Source: Streptomyces natalensis ATCC 27448
Lineage (GTDB): Bacteria > Actinomycetota > Actinomycetes > Streptomycetales > Streptomycetaceae
Assembly: GCF_000935125.1 (NCBI RefSeq)
Contig: NZ_JRKI01000061.1
Location: 924,812 to 988,811 of the forward strand
Reading direction: 5' to 3'
Length of the DNA: 64,000 bases
Shown: one piece after another, positions 25,825 to 34,718 of the stretch
Numbering within the stretch: the first letter of the stretch is position 1
How the letters are laid out: the number at the start of each line of letters is the position of its first letter
Made by a program: the position numbers and the translations under genes
The notes under the pieces: generated by a model
Seen by the model: only the letters and a program-made list of their open reading frames with translations
Database searches by the model: none
Told to the model about the DNA's origin: nothing

Positions 25825-27396
25825 TCAGTGGAAGAAGTGCCGCGTCCCGGTGAAGTACATCGTCACGCCGGCCTTCTTCGCGGCCTCGACGACGAGTTCG
25901 TCGCGCACCGAACCGCCGGGCTGGGCCACGGCCTTGATGCCCGCCGCCGTGAGGATCTCCAGGCCGTCGGGGAAGGGGAAGAAGGCGTCCGAGGCGGCGT
26001 ACGAGCCCCGCGCGCGCTCCTCGCCCGCGCGCTCGACCGCGAGCTTCGCGGAGTCGACGCGGTTGACCTGGCCCATGCCGACACCGACCGAGGCACCGTC
26101 CTTGGCGAGCAGGATCGCGTTGGACTTGACGGCGCGGCAGGACTTCCAGGCGAAGGCGAGCTGCGCGAGCTCCTCGGCGGGCAGCGCCTCGCCGGTGACC
26201 AGGGTCCAGTTGGCCGGGTCGTCGCCCTCGGCCTGGAACACATCGGTGTGCTGGACGACCGCGCCGCCGGAGATGAACTTGACGTCGCCGGGCTGAGCCG
26301 GGGTGCCATCGACCTTCAGGACGCGGATGTTCTTCTTCTTGGCGAGGATCTCGAGTGCGCCGTCCTCGTACGCCGGGGCCGCGATGACCTCGGTGAAGAT
26401 GCCCGCGACCTGCTCGGCCAGCGCGACGGTCACCGGGCGGTTGACGGCGATCACGCCGCCGAACGCCGAGACCGGGTCGCAGTCGTGCGCCTTGCGGTGG
26501 GCCTCGGCGACGTCCGCGCCGATCGCGATACCGCAGGGGTTGGCGTGCTTGATGATCGCCACGCACGGCGCCTCGTGGTCGAAGGCGGCGCGCCGCGCGG
26601 CCTCGGTGTCCACATAGTTGTTGAAGGACATCTCCTTGCCGTGCAGCTGCTCGGCGTTGGCGAGCCCGCCCGGCTGTCCGTTGGTGTAGAGCGCGGCGGC
26701 CTGGTGCGGGTTCTCGCCGTAGCGCAGGCCGTTCTTGCGCTCCAGGGTCTCGCCGACGAACTCGGTGAGGCCGTTGTAGCCGTCCTCCGGGGCGTAGGCA
26801 TGGGTGAACCAGGAGGCCACGGCCACGTCGTAGGCCGCGGTGTGCTGGAACGCCTCGGCGGCCAGCCGCTTGCGGGCGGTGAGGTCGAAGCCGCCCGCGG
26901 AGACGGCCGCGAGCACATCGCCGTAGCGGGCGGGGTTGACGACGACGGCCACCGACGGGTGGTTCTTGGCGGCGGCGCGGACCATCGAGGGGCCGCCGAT
27001 GTCGATCTGCTCGACGCACTCGTCGGGGGTCGCGCCGGAGGCCACCGTCTCCCGGAACGGGTAGAGGTTCACGATCACCAGGTCGAACGGCTCGACGCCC
27101 AGGTCGGCCAGCTGCTGCTGGTGGGCCGGCAGCCGCAGGTCGGCAAGGATGCCCGCGTGCACCTTGGGGTGCAGGGTCTTGACCCGGCCGTCGAGGCACT
27201 CCGGGAAGCCGGTGAGCTCCTCGACCTTGGTGACCGGCACCCCGGCAGCGGCGATCTTCCCCGCCGTCGAACCGGTCGAGACGAGCTGGACGCCGGCCGC
27301 GTGCAGCCCCTGCGCCAGCTCCTCCAGGCCGGACTTGTCATAGACGCTGACCAGCGCGCGCCGGATGGGGCGCCGGGTGCCTTCGGTGGCGGTCAC
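25825..27396 (-). CDS. purH: AICAR formyltransferase/IMP cyclohydrolase
   Basis: The 523-residue bifunctional enzyme makes the last two steps of IMP synthesis. The N-terminal cyclohydrolase (MGS-like) domain shows ALVSVYDKSGLEELA, STGSTAGKIAAAGVP and GRVKTLHPKVHAGIL. The C-terminal transformylase shows RYGENPHQAAALY, the catalytic KHANPCG and SDAFFPFPDGLE. The GTG start at 27396 overlaps the purN stop (GTGA), so the two are translationally coupled. The formyl donor is 10-formyl-THF, made by folD 2 kb away. Confidence 0.96.
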   Translation of the reverse strand: MTATEGTRRPIRRALVSVYDKSGLEELAQGLHAAGVQLVSTGSTAGKIAAAGVPVTKVEELTGFPECLDGRVKTLHPKVHAGILADLRLPAHQQQLADLGVEPFDLVIVNLYPFRETVASGATPDECVEQIDIGGPSMVRAAAKNHPSVAVVVNPARYGDVLAAVSAGGFDLTARKRLAAEAFQHTAAYDVAVASWFTHAYAPEDGYNGLTEFVGETLERKNGLRYGENPHQAAALYTNGQPGGLANAEQLHGKEMSFNNYVDTEAARRAAFDHEAPCVAIIKHANPCGIAIGADVAEAHRKAHDCDPVSAFGGVIAVNRPVTVALAEQVAGIFTEVIAAPAYEDGALEILAKKKNIRVLKVDGTPAQPGDVKFISGGAVVQHTDVFQAEGDDPANWTLVTGEALPAEELAQLAFAWKSCRAVKSNAILLAKDGASVGVGMGQVNRVDSAKLAVERAGEERARGSYAASDAFFPFPDGLEILTAAGIKAVAQPGGSVRDELVVEAAKKAGVTMYFTGTRHFFH

Positions 27397-28058
27397 GAGA
27401 TACGTACCTTTCGTCCCTCAATGCGGTAGCCGTGCCGGGCCAGACGCCCCACGACCTCGACGAGCAGCGATCGCTCGACTTCCTTGATGCGCTCATGCAG
27501 CGCGGATTCGCCGTCCTCGTCCCGGACCTCGACCACGCCCTGGGCGATGATCGGGCCGGTGTCGACGCCGTCGTCGACGAAGTGGACGGTGCAGCCGGTG
27601 ACCTTCGCGCCGTACGCGAGCGCATCGCGTACGCCGTGGGCACCGGGGAAACTCGGCAGCAGCGCGGGGTGGGTGTTGACGGTCCGGCCGCCGAAGCGGG
27701 CGAGGAACTCCTTGCCGAGGATCTTCATGAAGCCGGCCGAGACCACGAGGTCGGGCTCATGGGCCGCGGTCGCCTCGGTCAGCGCCCGGTCCCATGCCTC
27801 GCGGCTCTCGTGGTCCTTGACCCGGCAGATGTACGTCGGCAGACCGGCCCGTTCCGCACGCTCCAGCCCGGCGATGGCCCCCCGGTCCGCGCCGACGGCC
27901 ACGATCTCGGCGCCGTACGCCTCCGGGCCCTGCTCGGCGATGGCGTCCAGCAGCGCCTGAAGGTTCGTACCGGAGCCGGAGACCAGGACGACCAGACGCG
28001 CCGGACGGCCCGGTCGCGCGAGGGGGGCGGACGGAGCGGGGGCTGGGGAGGAGGCCAC
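27393..28058 (-). CDS. purN: Phosphoribosylglycinamide formyltransferase
   Basis: The 221-residue enzyme transfers a formyl group from 10-formyl-THF to GAR in purine synthesis. Motifs: VLVSGSGTNLQALLDAI (phosphate loop), SAGFMKIL, NTHPALLPSFPGAHGVRDAL with catalytic Asn and His, and DDGVDTGPIIAQ with catalytic Asp. The start is GTG 28058. The first 20 residues are Ala/Pro-rich and not part of the family core. It leads the purNH operon. The upstream region to 28328 is shared with a divergent membrane gene and contains no other ORF of note. Confidence 0.95.
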   Translation of the reverse strand: MASSPAPAPSAPLARPGRPARLVVLVSGSGTNLQALLDAIAEQGPEAYGAEIVAVGADRGAIAGLERAERAGLPTYICRVKDHESREAWDRALTEATAAHEPDLVVSAGFMKILGKEFLARFGGRTVNTHPALLPSFPGAHGVRDALAYGAKVTGCTVHFVDDGVDTGPIIAQGVVEVRDEDGESALHERIKEVERSLLVEVVGRLARHGYRIEGRKVRIS

Positions 28059-28328
28059 GGCGGGTCTCTTTCTCTCTTCTCACGTGCTGGTCTCACGTGC
28101 CGGCACATCGTTTGTGTGGTCGCACAAAGCCGTGGGTACCGCAGATCCGGGGAACCCTACGAAGGCGCCGACCGTCAGCAACGATACCGGCACACCGAGC
28201 GGCCCCCGCGGGACGGGGGCGAGCACGGGAGGTAGCGTCAGGGCAGAGACTGCATGCAGTTCGTGGTAACGGGGCGCTGTGGCCGGCCGGCCTGCGTACC
28301 GATGAGACAAGGGGAAGACACACTCCAG

Positions 28329-29294
28329 ATGACGGACCGACGCCGCCGCGCGGCCCTCCTTCCGCTGCCCGCCACCACCCCGGGGGCGTTCCTGCTGCGC
28401 GAGCACAAGCCGTCGCCCTCCGGGGCCTCACAGGCATCCGGAGGCCCGGACCGGTCCGGTACGGACAAGGACTCCCCCGACTCCGCCCCCGGCTCCCCCC
28501 AGGCCCCTTCCCCGGACTCTTCCTCCCCCGACTCCTCGTCGGACCCCTCCGCCGACTCTCCGGGCTCCGGCAAGCGGCGCCGTGCGCACACCCCGGACAA
28601 GGACAACCCCTTCGCGGCCCCGCCGGCCGGCACCCCCGACCAGGAGTGGCAACCGCGCCATCCGCAGGGTCAGGACCGACCCGACGATCAGGAGCAGCCG
28701 CAGAACGGGCCGCCGGTGTGGGGCAGCCAGTGGAGCAGCAGGCAGCCCGGGCGGCAGAGCGGCGGTTTCGGGTCCCGGCCGGGCGGCCGGGGCCAGGGCG
28801 GGCCCGGTGGCCAGGGCGGGCCGGCCGGGCTGCGCTGGGACCCCACCGACCCGGCCCAGCGCCGGGCGCGCTACGCCCTGCTCTCGGGCCTGTGGTCGTT
28901 CTTCTTCGTGCTGTTCAGCCTGCCGGAGGTCGCGCTGCTGCTGGGCGCGCTGGCGCTGTACTGGGGCATCAGCTCGCTGCGCGCCAAACCGGGCGCCGCG
29001 AAGCAGACCGCGGCGGCGACCACCGCGGCGATGGAGGGCCGCCCGGCACCCCGGCCCGGCCCGGCCGACGGGCCGTCCGGTCCGGCCTCGACCCGACCGC
29101 AGACCACCGCGGCCATCGCCGGACTGGTCACCGGTGCGCTGGCGCTGATGATGGTGGCCGCCACCTTCACCGTGCAGATCGTCTACCGCGACTACTTCAC
29201 CTGTGTCGACGACGCCCTGACGCAGCAGGCCGGCAAGTCCTGCGAACGTCTGCTCCCGAAGGAGCTGCGCCCCCTGCTGGACGCGCAGCAGTAG
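28329..29294 (+). CDS. Membrane protein with long disordered N-terminus
   Basis: The 321-residue product is read from ATG 28329 (MTDRRRRAAL). An acidic, Ser/Pro/Gly-rich segment of about 150 residues (including GSRPGGRGQGGPGGQGGP) is followed by a conserved-looking core: WDPTDPAQRRARYALLSG, two adjacent helices (WSFFFVLFSLPEVALLLGAL), a linker, and a third helix (AIAGLVTGALALMMVAATF). The tail has two Cys (YFTCVDDALTQQAGKSC) that could pair outside the cell. No family is recognised. It lies next to a membrane-anchored sigma-like protein in the same direction, 112 bp apart. Confidence 0.7.
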   Translation: MTDRRRRAALLPLPATTPGAFLLREHKPSPSGASQASGGPDRSGTDKDSPDSAPGSPQAPSPDSSSPDSSSDPSADSPGSGKRRRAHTPDKDNPFAAPPAGTPDQEWQPRHPQGQDRPDDQEQPQNGPPVWGSQWSSRQPGRQSGGFGSRPGGRGQGGPGGQGGPAGLRWDPTDPAQRRARYALLSGLWSFFFVLFSLPEVALLLGALALYWGISSLRAKPGAAKQTAAATTAAMEGRPAPRPGPADGPSGPASTRPQTTAAIAGLVTGALALMMVAATFTVQIVYRDYFTCVDDALTQQAGKSCERLLPKELRPLLDAQQ

Positions 29295-29406
29295 GGCGTC
29301 ACCACCTCACCTCACTGCCTCGCTTGCCGCACTTTCCTCACGGCAGTGGCCGAATGTCCGACGTGTCGTCATGCGTATGCTTATGCGCGTTTTCCACACT
29401 GCACGC

Positions 29407-30348
29407 ATGAGCAAGCGCAAACGGCAGCCGCCCCCGGACCCCGCGCCCGTCGACCCCACGTCGGTGGATCCCGCAGCGTCCCCCGCCACCGTCTTCGACG
29501 AGCTGTGCGCCCGGCACGCCGACACCCTCGTCCGTCAGGCGTTCCTGCTCACCGGGCGGCCCCGGCTCGCGCGGCGGGCCGTCGTGCGGGCGTTCCAGCT
29601 GGCGTGGCAGCGGTGGCCGGAGGTGGCGGCGGACGCGGATCCGGCGGGGTGGGTGCGGGCGGTGGCGTACGAGCACGCGCTGGCGCCCTGGCACCGGTTC
29701 CGCCCGCGGCGCCCGCTCGCCGCCAAGGGAGCCACGCCCGAGGACCGCGCGCTGCTGCGGGCGTTCCTGGAGCTGCCCGCCTCCTACCGGCGCACCCTGC
29801 TGCTGCACGACGGGGTCGGGCTCGGGCTGTACGAGACGGCGGCAGAGGTGGAGGCGAGCAGCCGGGCGGCGGCCGGGCGCCTGATGCATGCGCGGGAGCG
29901 GCTCGCCCAGCGGCTGCCCGAGCTGGGACTGGCCGGCCGGTCGCCGGTCCGGCAGGGCGAGATGCTGCGGGTCCGGCTCGGCGAGCTGGCCGCCGCACAG
30001 GAGGTCAGGGTGCCCGCGCCGCGGGCCGTACGGACCAAGGGCACCCGCACCGCCCGCTGGACGACCGGCGCCGCGATCGGTCTGACGGGGCTGGTCGCGG
30101 CGGCCACCGCGGTCACGGTGCTCACCGCCCCGGACCGCTATGCCCCGCCCCCGCAGCGGCCCGCGGCCACCTCGGGCCCGCAGCCCGGTGCGCCCGGTGA
30201 CGTATCGGACGGGTCCGACGACAGGGCGCGGCCCGAGGCGTCGGGGGCCGAGCCGGACGCCGTCAGCACACCGTCCGCGGGCCCGCGGAAGGGGCGCGGC
30301 GCCCGCTTTGCGCCCGCTGAGGCCCGGCTGACGCCCGCGCTGCGGTAG
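29407..30348 (+). CDS. ECF sigma-factor-like protein with C-terminal membrane helix
   Basis: The product is about 313 residues from ATG 29407; ATGs at 29371 and 29383 are also in frame and none has a clear ribosome site. Region 2-like sequence (FDELCARHADTLVRQAFLLTG, RRAVVRAFQLAWQRW) and a weak region 4 (LELPASYRRTLLLHDG, ETAAEVEASSRAAAGRLMHARERLAQ) resemble ECF sigma factors. A helix near residues 218-240 (TGAAIGLTGLVAAATAVTVL) and a Pro/Ser-rich tail follow. A sigma-like protein fused to its own membrane anchor may not need a separate anti-sigma factor. Several normal region 4 contacts look eroded, so promoter binding is not certain. Confidence 0.68.
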   Translation: MSKRKRQPPPDPAPVDPTSVDPAASPATVFDELCARHADTLVRQAFLLTGRPRLARRAVVRAFQLAWQRWPEVAADADPAGWVRAVAYEHALAPWHRFRPRRPLAAKGATPEDRALLRAFLELPASYRRTLLLHDGVGLGLYETAAEVEASSRAAAGRLMHARERLAQRLPELGLAGRSPVRQGEMLRVRLGELAAAQEVRVPAPRAVRTKGTRTARWTTGAAIGLTGLVAAATAVTVLTAPDRYAPPPQRPAATSGPQPGAPGDVSDGSDDRARPEASGAEPDAVSTPSAGPRKGRGARFAPAEARLTPALR

Positions 30349-30357
30349 CCGGAACGG

Positions 30358-30393
30358 CCACGGGCCCGCATCCCTGGGGATGCGGGCCCGTGG
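30358..30393. terminator. Bidirectional terminator between convergent genes
   Basis: CCACGGGCCCGCATCC pairs with GGATGCGGGCCCGTGG (30358-30373 with 30378-30393), a perfect 16-bp stem with a 4-nt loop, between stops at 30348 and 30409. Confidence 0.9.
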
Positions 30394-30408
30394 TGCCGGG
30401 TGGCGCGG

Positions 30409-31293
30409 TCAGCCGACGAGGATCTCGCGGGCCAGACGCGCGGTCTCCGAGGGGGTCTTGCCGACCTTGACGCCGGCGGCCTCCAGGGCCTCCTTCTTCG
30501 CCTGGGCGGTGCCGGAGGAGCCGGAGACGATGGCGCCGGCGTGGCCCATGGTCTTGCCCTCGGGCGCGGTGAAGCCCGCGACGTAGCCGACGACCGGCTT
30601 GGTGACGTTGGCCTTGATGAAGTCGGCCGCACGCTCCTCGGCGTCGCCGCCGATCTCGCCGATCATGACGATCAGGTCGGTGTCGGGGTCGGCCTCGAAC
30701 TCGGCGAGCGCGTCGATGTGCGTGGTGCCGATGACCGGGTCGCCACCGATGCCGACGGCGGAGGAGAAGCCGATGTCACGCAGCTCGTACATCATCTGGT
30801 ACGTGAGCGTGCCGGACTTCGAGACCAGGCCGATGCGGCCGGGCTTGGTGATGTCGCCCGGGATGATGCCGGCGTTCGACTGACCCGGCGTGATCAGGCC
30901 GGGGCAGTTCGGGCCGATGATGCGGGTCTTGTTGCCCTTGGACTTCGCGTACGCCCAGAAGGCGGCGGAGTCGTGGACGGCGATGCCCTCGGTGATGACG
31001 ACGGCGAGCGGGATCTCGGCGTCGATCGCCTCGACGACGGCGGCCTTGGCGAAGGCCGGCGGCACGAAGAGGACCGAGACGTTCGCGCCGGTCTTCTCCA
31101 TCGCCTCCTTGACGGAGCCGAAGACGGGGACCTCGGTGCCGTCGAAGTCGACGGAGGTACCGGCCTTGCGGGGGTTCACGCCACCGACGATGTTGGTGCC
31201 GTCACCGAGCATCAGCTTGGTGTGCTTCATGCCGGTGGCGCCGGTCATCCCCTGGACGATGACCTTGCTGTCCTTCTTGAGGAAGATAGCCAT
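30409..31293 (-). CDS. sucD: Succinyl-CoA synthetase alpha subunit
   Basis: The 294-residue subunit forms with SucC the TCA-cycle ligase that makes ATP or GTP from succinyl-CoA. Motifs: VIVQGMTGATGMKHT (CoA-binding Rossmann start), IIGPNCPGLITPG, VSKSGTLTY, IGIGGDPVIGT and the phosphorylated His251 in MGHAGAIVSG. It starts at ATG 31293, 23 bp after the sucC stop, so both are one transcript ended by the hairpin at 30358. Confidence 0.97.
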   Translation of the reverse strand: MAIFLKKDSKVIVQGMTGATGMKHTKLMLGDGTNIVGGVNPRKAGTSVDFDGTEVPVFGSVKEAMEKTGANVSVLFVPPAFAKAAVVEAIDAEIPLAVVITEGIAVHDSAAFWAYAKSKGNKTRIIGPNCPGLITPGQSNAGIIPGDITKPGRIGLVSKSGTLTYQMMYELRDIGFSSAVGIGGDPVIGTTHIDALAEFEADPDTDLIVMIGEIGGDAEERAADFIKANVTKPVVGYVAGFTAPEGKTMGHAGAIVSGSSGTAQAKKEALEAAGVKVGKTPSETARLAREILVG

Positions 31294-31316
31294 GGTTGTG
31301 TAAGTCCTCGTCCTTC

Positions 31317-32492
31317 TTACTTAGCGGCCAGCTCGGCGGCCTTGTCGGCCGCGCCGTCCATGGTGTCCACGCGCTGCACCAGCGGGTGGTTGGCCTCCGA
31401 GAGGATCTGGCGGCCGAGCTCGGCGTTGTTGCCGTCGAGGCGCACGACCAGCGGCTTGCTGACGTCCTCGCCCTTGGACTTGAGCAGCTCCAGCGCCTGG
31501 ACGATGCCCTTGGCGACCTCGTCGCAGGCGGTGATGCCGCCGAAGACGTTGACGAACACGGACTTGACGTCCGGGTCGCCGAGGATGATCTCCAGGCCGT
31601 TCGCCATGACCTCGGCGGAGGCGCCGCCACCGATGTCGAGGAAGTTGGCGGGCTTGACGTTGTTGTGGTTCTCGCCGGCGTAGGCGACGACGTCCAGGGT
31701 GCTCATGACGAGGCCCGCGCCGTTGCCGATGATGCCGACCTGGCCGTCGAGCTTGACGTAGTTGAGGTTCTTCGCCTTGGCCGCGGCCTCGAGCGGGTTG
31801 GCCGCGTCCTTGTCCTCGAGGGCCGCGTGGTCCGCCTGGCGGAACTCGGCGTTCTCGTCGAGGGAGACCTTGCCGTCGAGCGCGATGACGCGGCCGTCGG
31901 CGACCTTGGCGAGCGGGTTGACCTCGACCAGGAGGGCGTCCTCCTTGATGAAGGTCTCCCACAGGGTCACCATGATCTCGGCGACCTGCTCGGCGACGTC
32001 GGCCGGGAACTGCGCCTGCGCCACGATCTCGCGGGCCTTCTCGATCGAGACGCCCTCGTTGGCGTCGACCGGGACCTTCGCGAGCTTCTCGGGCGTCTCC
32101 GCCGCGACTACCTCGATCTCCACGCCGCCCTCGACCGAGGCCATGGCCAGGAAGGTGCGGTTGGTGCGGTCGAGGAGGTACGAGACGTAGTACTCGTCCG
32201 CGATCTCCGGAGCCGTCTCGGCGATCATCACCTTGTGGACCGTGTGGCCCTTGATGTCCATGCCGAGGATGTCGGTCGCGCGGGCGACCGCCTCGTCGGG
32301 GCTGGAGGCCAGCTTCACGCCGCCGGCCTTGCCGCGGCCGCCGACCTTCACCTGCGCCTTGACGACGGAACGGCCCCCCAGCCGCTCGGTCGCCGCGCGC
32401 GCCCCCTCAGGCGTGTCGATGACTTCACCGGCCAGCACCGGTACACCGTGCTTGGCGAAGAGGTCCCTCGCCTGGTACTCGAACAGGTCCAC
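31317..32492 (-). CDS. sucC: Succinyl-CoA synthetase beta subunit
   Basis: The 391-residue nucleotide-binding subunit has the ATP-grasp start DLFEYQARDLFAKHGVPV, KAQVKVGGRGKAGGVKLA, EVNPLAKVADGRVIALDGKV and the C-terminal GGITACDEVAKGIVQAL with VVRLDGNNAELGRQIL. GTG 32492 is the start. It is the first gene of sucCD. A palindrome at 32580 and a noncoding stretch of about 960 bp lie upstream. Confidence 0.97.
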   Translation of the reverse strand: MDLFEYQARDLFAKHGVPVLAGEVIDTPEGARAATERLGGRSVVKAQVKVGGRGKAGGVKLASSPDEAVARATDILGMDIKGHTVHKVMIAETAPEIADEYYVSYLLDRTNRTFLAMASVEGGVEIEVVAAETPEKLAKVPVDANEGVSIEKAREIVAQAQFPADVAEQVAEIMVTLWETFIKEDALLVEVNPLAKVADGRVIALDGKVSLDENAEFRQADHAALEDKDAANPLEAAAKAKNLNYVKLDGQVGIIGNGAGLVMSTLDVVAYAGENHNNVKPANFLDIGGGASAEVMANGLEIILGDPDVKSVFVNVFGGITACDEVAKGIVQALELLKSKGEDVSKPLVVRLDGNNAELGRQILSEANHPLVQRVDTMDGAADKAAELAAK

Positions 32493-32579
32493 GCGCGTCC
32501 GTCCCTTGTCTTCTCAGAATCGCCGTAGTGATCGCGGTTCGTTGTCTGCGATGCATATGGGCGTGCCGCGAAGGGCAAC

Positions 32580-32595
32580 GTGACGGCGCTGTCAC
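32580..32595. promoter_or_regulatory. Palindrome GTGAC-N6-GTCAC upstream of sucC
   Basis: GTGAC (32580-32584) and GTCAC (32591-32595) form an inverted repeat 88-103 bp upstream of the sucC start. The half sites recall CRP/FNR-like boxes, but the 6-bp spacer does not fit the usual Streptomyces Crp consensus. It is a candidate operator only. Confidence 0.35.
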
Positions 32596-32694
32596 AGGGG
32601 AGGCGTACACGGAGTCCGGATACGCGGCATGTCCGTCTCGCAGGTTATCGCCGCGTCGCTTGACCTCCTAAATCAGGGATCACACTCCGGCGGT

Positions 32695-32724
32695 GATTAC
32701 GGTCACAGAGATTACGGTCACAGA
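32695..32724. repeat. Perfect 15-bp direct repeat
   Basis: GATTACGGTCACAGA occurs twice back to back. Two adjacent copies spaced 15 bp could be a tandem binding site for a regulator acting on sucCD, about 200 bp upstream of its start. Confidence 0.8.
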
Positions 32725-33007
32725 TCGTTTCGCCGAACCGGAGGCGACACCCGGGCGCCGTCTGCATCACGGGTCCGTTACCCCCGTGTGCGCCCGTTCC
32801 GGGATGATTTTCGGCGGCGGGGCCGGGCATCCCGCCCTCCGCCTCCGCTTTCCGCCTTTCCGTCGCATTCCGCTGGAGAAGAATCGGAAAGCGCCGCGCG
32901 CAACAGCCCCTCAAGCGGCGCCCGGAAAGCCCTCTGGACCGCTCAACTCCCCACAGCGGAGTATGCGTTGAGAAATTGAGCAGTTACGCATCAGAAGTCA
33001 CGAGCCG

Positions 33008-33059
33008 GAGTCGCGGGCTGGAGTCGCGAGCCTGAGTCGCGGGCCTGAGTCGTGGGCCG
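33008..33059. repeat. Four-copy 13-bp tandem repeat
   Basis: Units of GAGTCGCGGGCCT begin at 33008, 33021, 33034 and 33047 with one to three differences each. The unit is not a multiple of three and no gene covers it. Confidence 0.8.
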
Positions 33060-33289
33060 CCCGAGCGGCGGTTTGCGCAGGCGCCCCGGCGGCGGCTTCT
33101 TCTTCCGCTCCGGCGAGCGCGGCGCGGTGATCGCGGCGCGGTGATCGCGGCGATGGGCTCGGCGATGGGCTCGGCTTCTCCGGCAGGCGCGCGGACGGGG
33201 TGCCGGGGCGGATGAGCCGGGAGCTGCTGCGGGTGTCCAACTCGCAGTGCTGCCACGGCTCGTGGCGTTCCGGCCGCGAAAAACACGGA

Positions 33290-33326
33290 GGCCGGGCGGC
33301 TCTCCCCCACAGAGAACCGCCCGGCC
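33290..33326. terminator. Hairpin terminator downstream of the secreted repeat protein
   Basis: GGCCGGGCGG (33290-33299) pairs with CCGCCCGGCC (33317-33326). On the minus strand it is followed by a short T-rich run (TTTTTC). It is 130 bases beyond the stop at 33456. Confidence 0.78.
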
Positions 33327-33455
33327 GTTCCGGGGCGCCGGGGTCAGCCGACGCGATCCACACCGTCCCGCGGGGGACGGCGGTGCCCGGTCCTTCCACT
33401 CCGCCGCGAGGGCGGACCGGGCTGCCTACCGGCCGGGATCACCGGCCGGCGGGTT

Positions 33456-34622
33456 TCAGAGGCCCTGAACGGGCAGGGTGGCGACGCCGGGCAGCGACGG
33501 GACGGCCGGGACGGCCGGCAGGGTGGCGGTACCGGGCAGCGACGGGACGGCCGGGAGGGTGGCCGCGCCGGGCAGGGCCGGGAGGGCCGGGATGTTGGCG
33601 GCGTCGGCCAGGTTGCCGGCCTGCGCGGGGGCCATGCCCTTGGCGCCGGCGGCGGCGTTGGTGGCGAGGTGCGTGCCGTCGGTGGTGGCGACGGTGGCCA
33701 GGCCCTGCGCGAACGGGGTCGCGTCGGTGGCGACACCCTGCGCGAACGGGGTGGCCTGGGCGCCCACACCCTGCGCGAGGACCTGCGCACGGCCGTCCAC
33801 GGCGGTGGCGAACGGGGTGGCCTTGGCGGCCGCGTCACCGGCGAGCACACCGGCGTTGCCGACGGCGTTCTGGGCGACCGGGACGACCTTGACGACGATG
33901 CGCTGCGCGACGGGCGGGAGCACATCGGCGGCGGTGTTGTCGACGATCGGGCGGGCGCCGGCCAGCGCCGTCTTGGCCTGGTTCGTCAGCTGCTCGGGAC
34001 GCACACCGGCACCGGCGAGGGCGGCCAGCAGGTTGGCCGAACCGGGGGCCTTGGGCAGCGCGGGGAGCTTGGGCAGGCCCTTGGTCAGACCGCCGAGGTC
34101 CGCGGCCGGCACGCCCGGGGCGGCGGGCAGCGACGGGACGCCGGGCAGGGCCGGGACGGCGGGCACGGCCGGGACGCCGGGCAGCGCGACGTTGGGCAGC
34201 TGACCGGCCTTGCCGAGCTTGGCCTTCTTGAGGGCCTTCTTCGCGGTCTTCTGAGCGTTCTTCACATCGGCGGCCTTGTGCAGGTCACCGGCGTTGGCGC
34301 CGGGCAGACCGGCGTTGCCGACCAGCTTCTGCACGCCGCCGACGGCACCGGTGACGTCGCCCAGCTTGCCGGTCGGCAGGCCGCCGCCGGTCACGTCGCC
34401 GGTCGTCTTCTTCACCGTCTGGGTCGCGCCGTCGACGGTCTTGGTGACGGTGCCGGTCACGTCGCCGGTGGGCAGCTTCCCGGTGGCGTCGGTCACCGTA
34501 CCGGCGGCCGGCAGGTGCGGGGCGGCGGGCAGCTCGGCGGCGTTGGCCGCGACGGAGCCCAGGGCCCACAGACCGGTGGCGGCAGCGGCGACGACGATGG
34601 AACGGCGGATGTTCGAGCGCAT
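33456..34622 (-). CDS. Secreted Ala/Pro/Val-rich repetitive protein
   Basis: The 388-residue product has a clean Sec signal (RRSIVVAAAATGLWALGSVAANA, cleavage near residue 29) and starts at ATG 34622 behind GAAGGA. The mature chain is repetitive: several LPAVPALPG/LPGVPSLP tracts near 143-175 and at the C-terminus, and ATPFAQGVA(T/D) repeats near 270-320. A Lys-rich helix (AQKTAKKALKKAKLGKAG) lies at about 125. It has no Cys in the mature part and no sorting signal. It is probably a cell-wall or surface-associated structural protein; function is unknown. A second secreted protein precedes it. Confidence 0.8.
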   Translation of the reverse strand: MRSNIRRSIVVAAAATGLWALGSVAANAAELPAAPHLPAAGTVTDATGKLPTGDVTGTVTKTVDGATQTVKKTTGDVTGGGLPTGKLGDVTGAVGGVQKLVGNAGLPGANAGDLHKAADVKNAQKTAKKALKKAKLGKAGQLPNVALPGVPAVPAVPALPGVPSLPAAPGVPAADLGGLTKGLPKLPALPKAPGSANLLAALAGAGVRPEQLTNQAKTALAGARPIVDNTAADVLPPVAQRIVVKVVPVAQNAVGNAGVLAGDAAAKATPFATAVDGRAQVLAQGVGAQATPFAQGVATDATPFAQGLATVATTDGTHLATNAAAGAKGMAPAQAGNLADAANIPALPALPGAATLPAVPSLPGTATLPAVPAVPSLPGVATLPVQGL

Positions 34623-34655
34623 GGTGGTGAAAGTCCTTCGAATTCAGGGGGTGTT

Positions 34656-34718
34656 AGGGCAGACCTGTCCCGCCCCCGCGCGGCAGGTCGGTGATGCAGA
34701 CGCGGAGCGGTCTGCCCT
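34656..34718. other. Long-range inverted repeat between two secreted-protein genes
   Basis: AGGGCAGACC (34656-34665) and GGTCTGCCCT (34709-34718) form a perfect 10-bp inverted repeat, with an inner GACCTG/CAGGTC pair (34662-34667 and 34684-34689). The outer arm covers the stop of the upstream gene. It may be a terminator or a leader structure for the gene at 33456. Confidence 0.6.

Larger units (their letters stand above)
32493..33289. other. Long noncoding stretch upstream of sucC
   Basis: No ORF here has convincing codon use or a ribosome site. The first 200 bases should hold the sucCD promoter. The rest contains several short tandem repeats (32695-32724, 33008-33059, and pairs of 13-14-bp units near 33118-33172) and one AT-richer part (about 32940-33000). 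A small RNA cannot be excluded. Confidence 0.6.

Noticed and set aside
32580..32595. Canonical Streptomyces Crp site upstream of sucC
   Set aside because: The half sites match but the spacer differs from the known consensus, so it is listed only as an unassigned palindrome.
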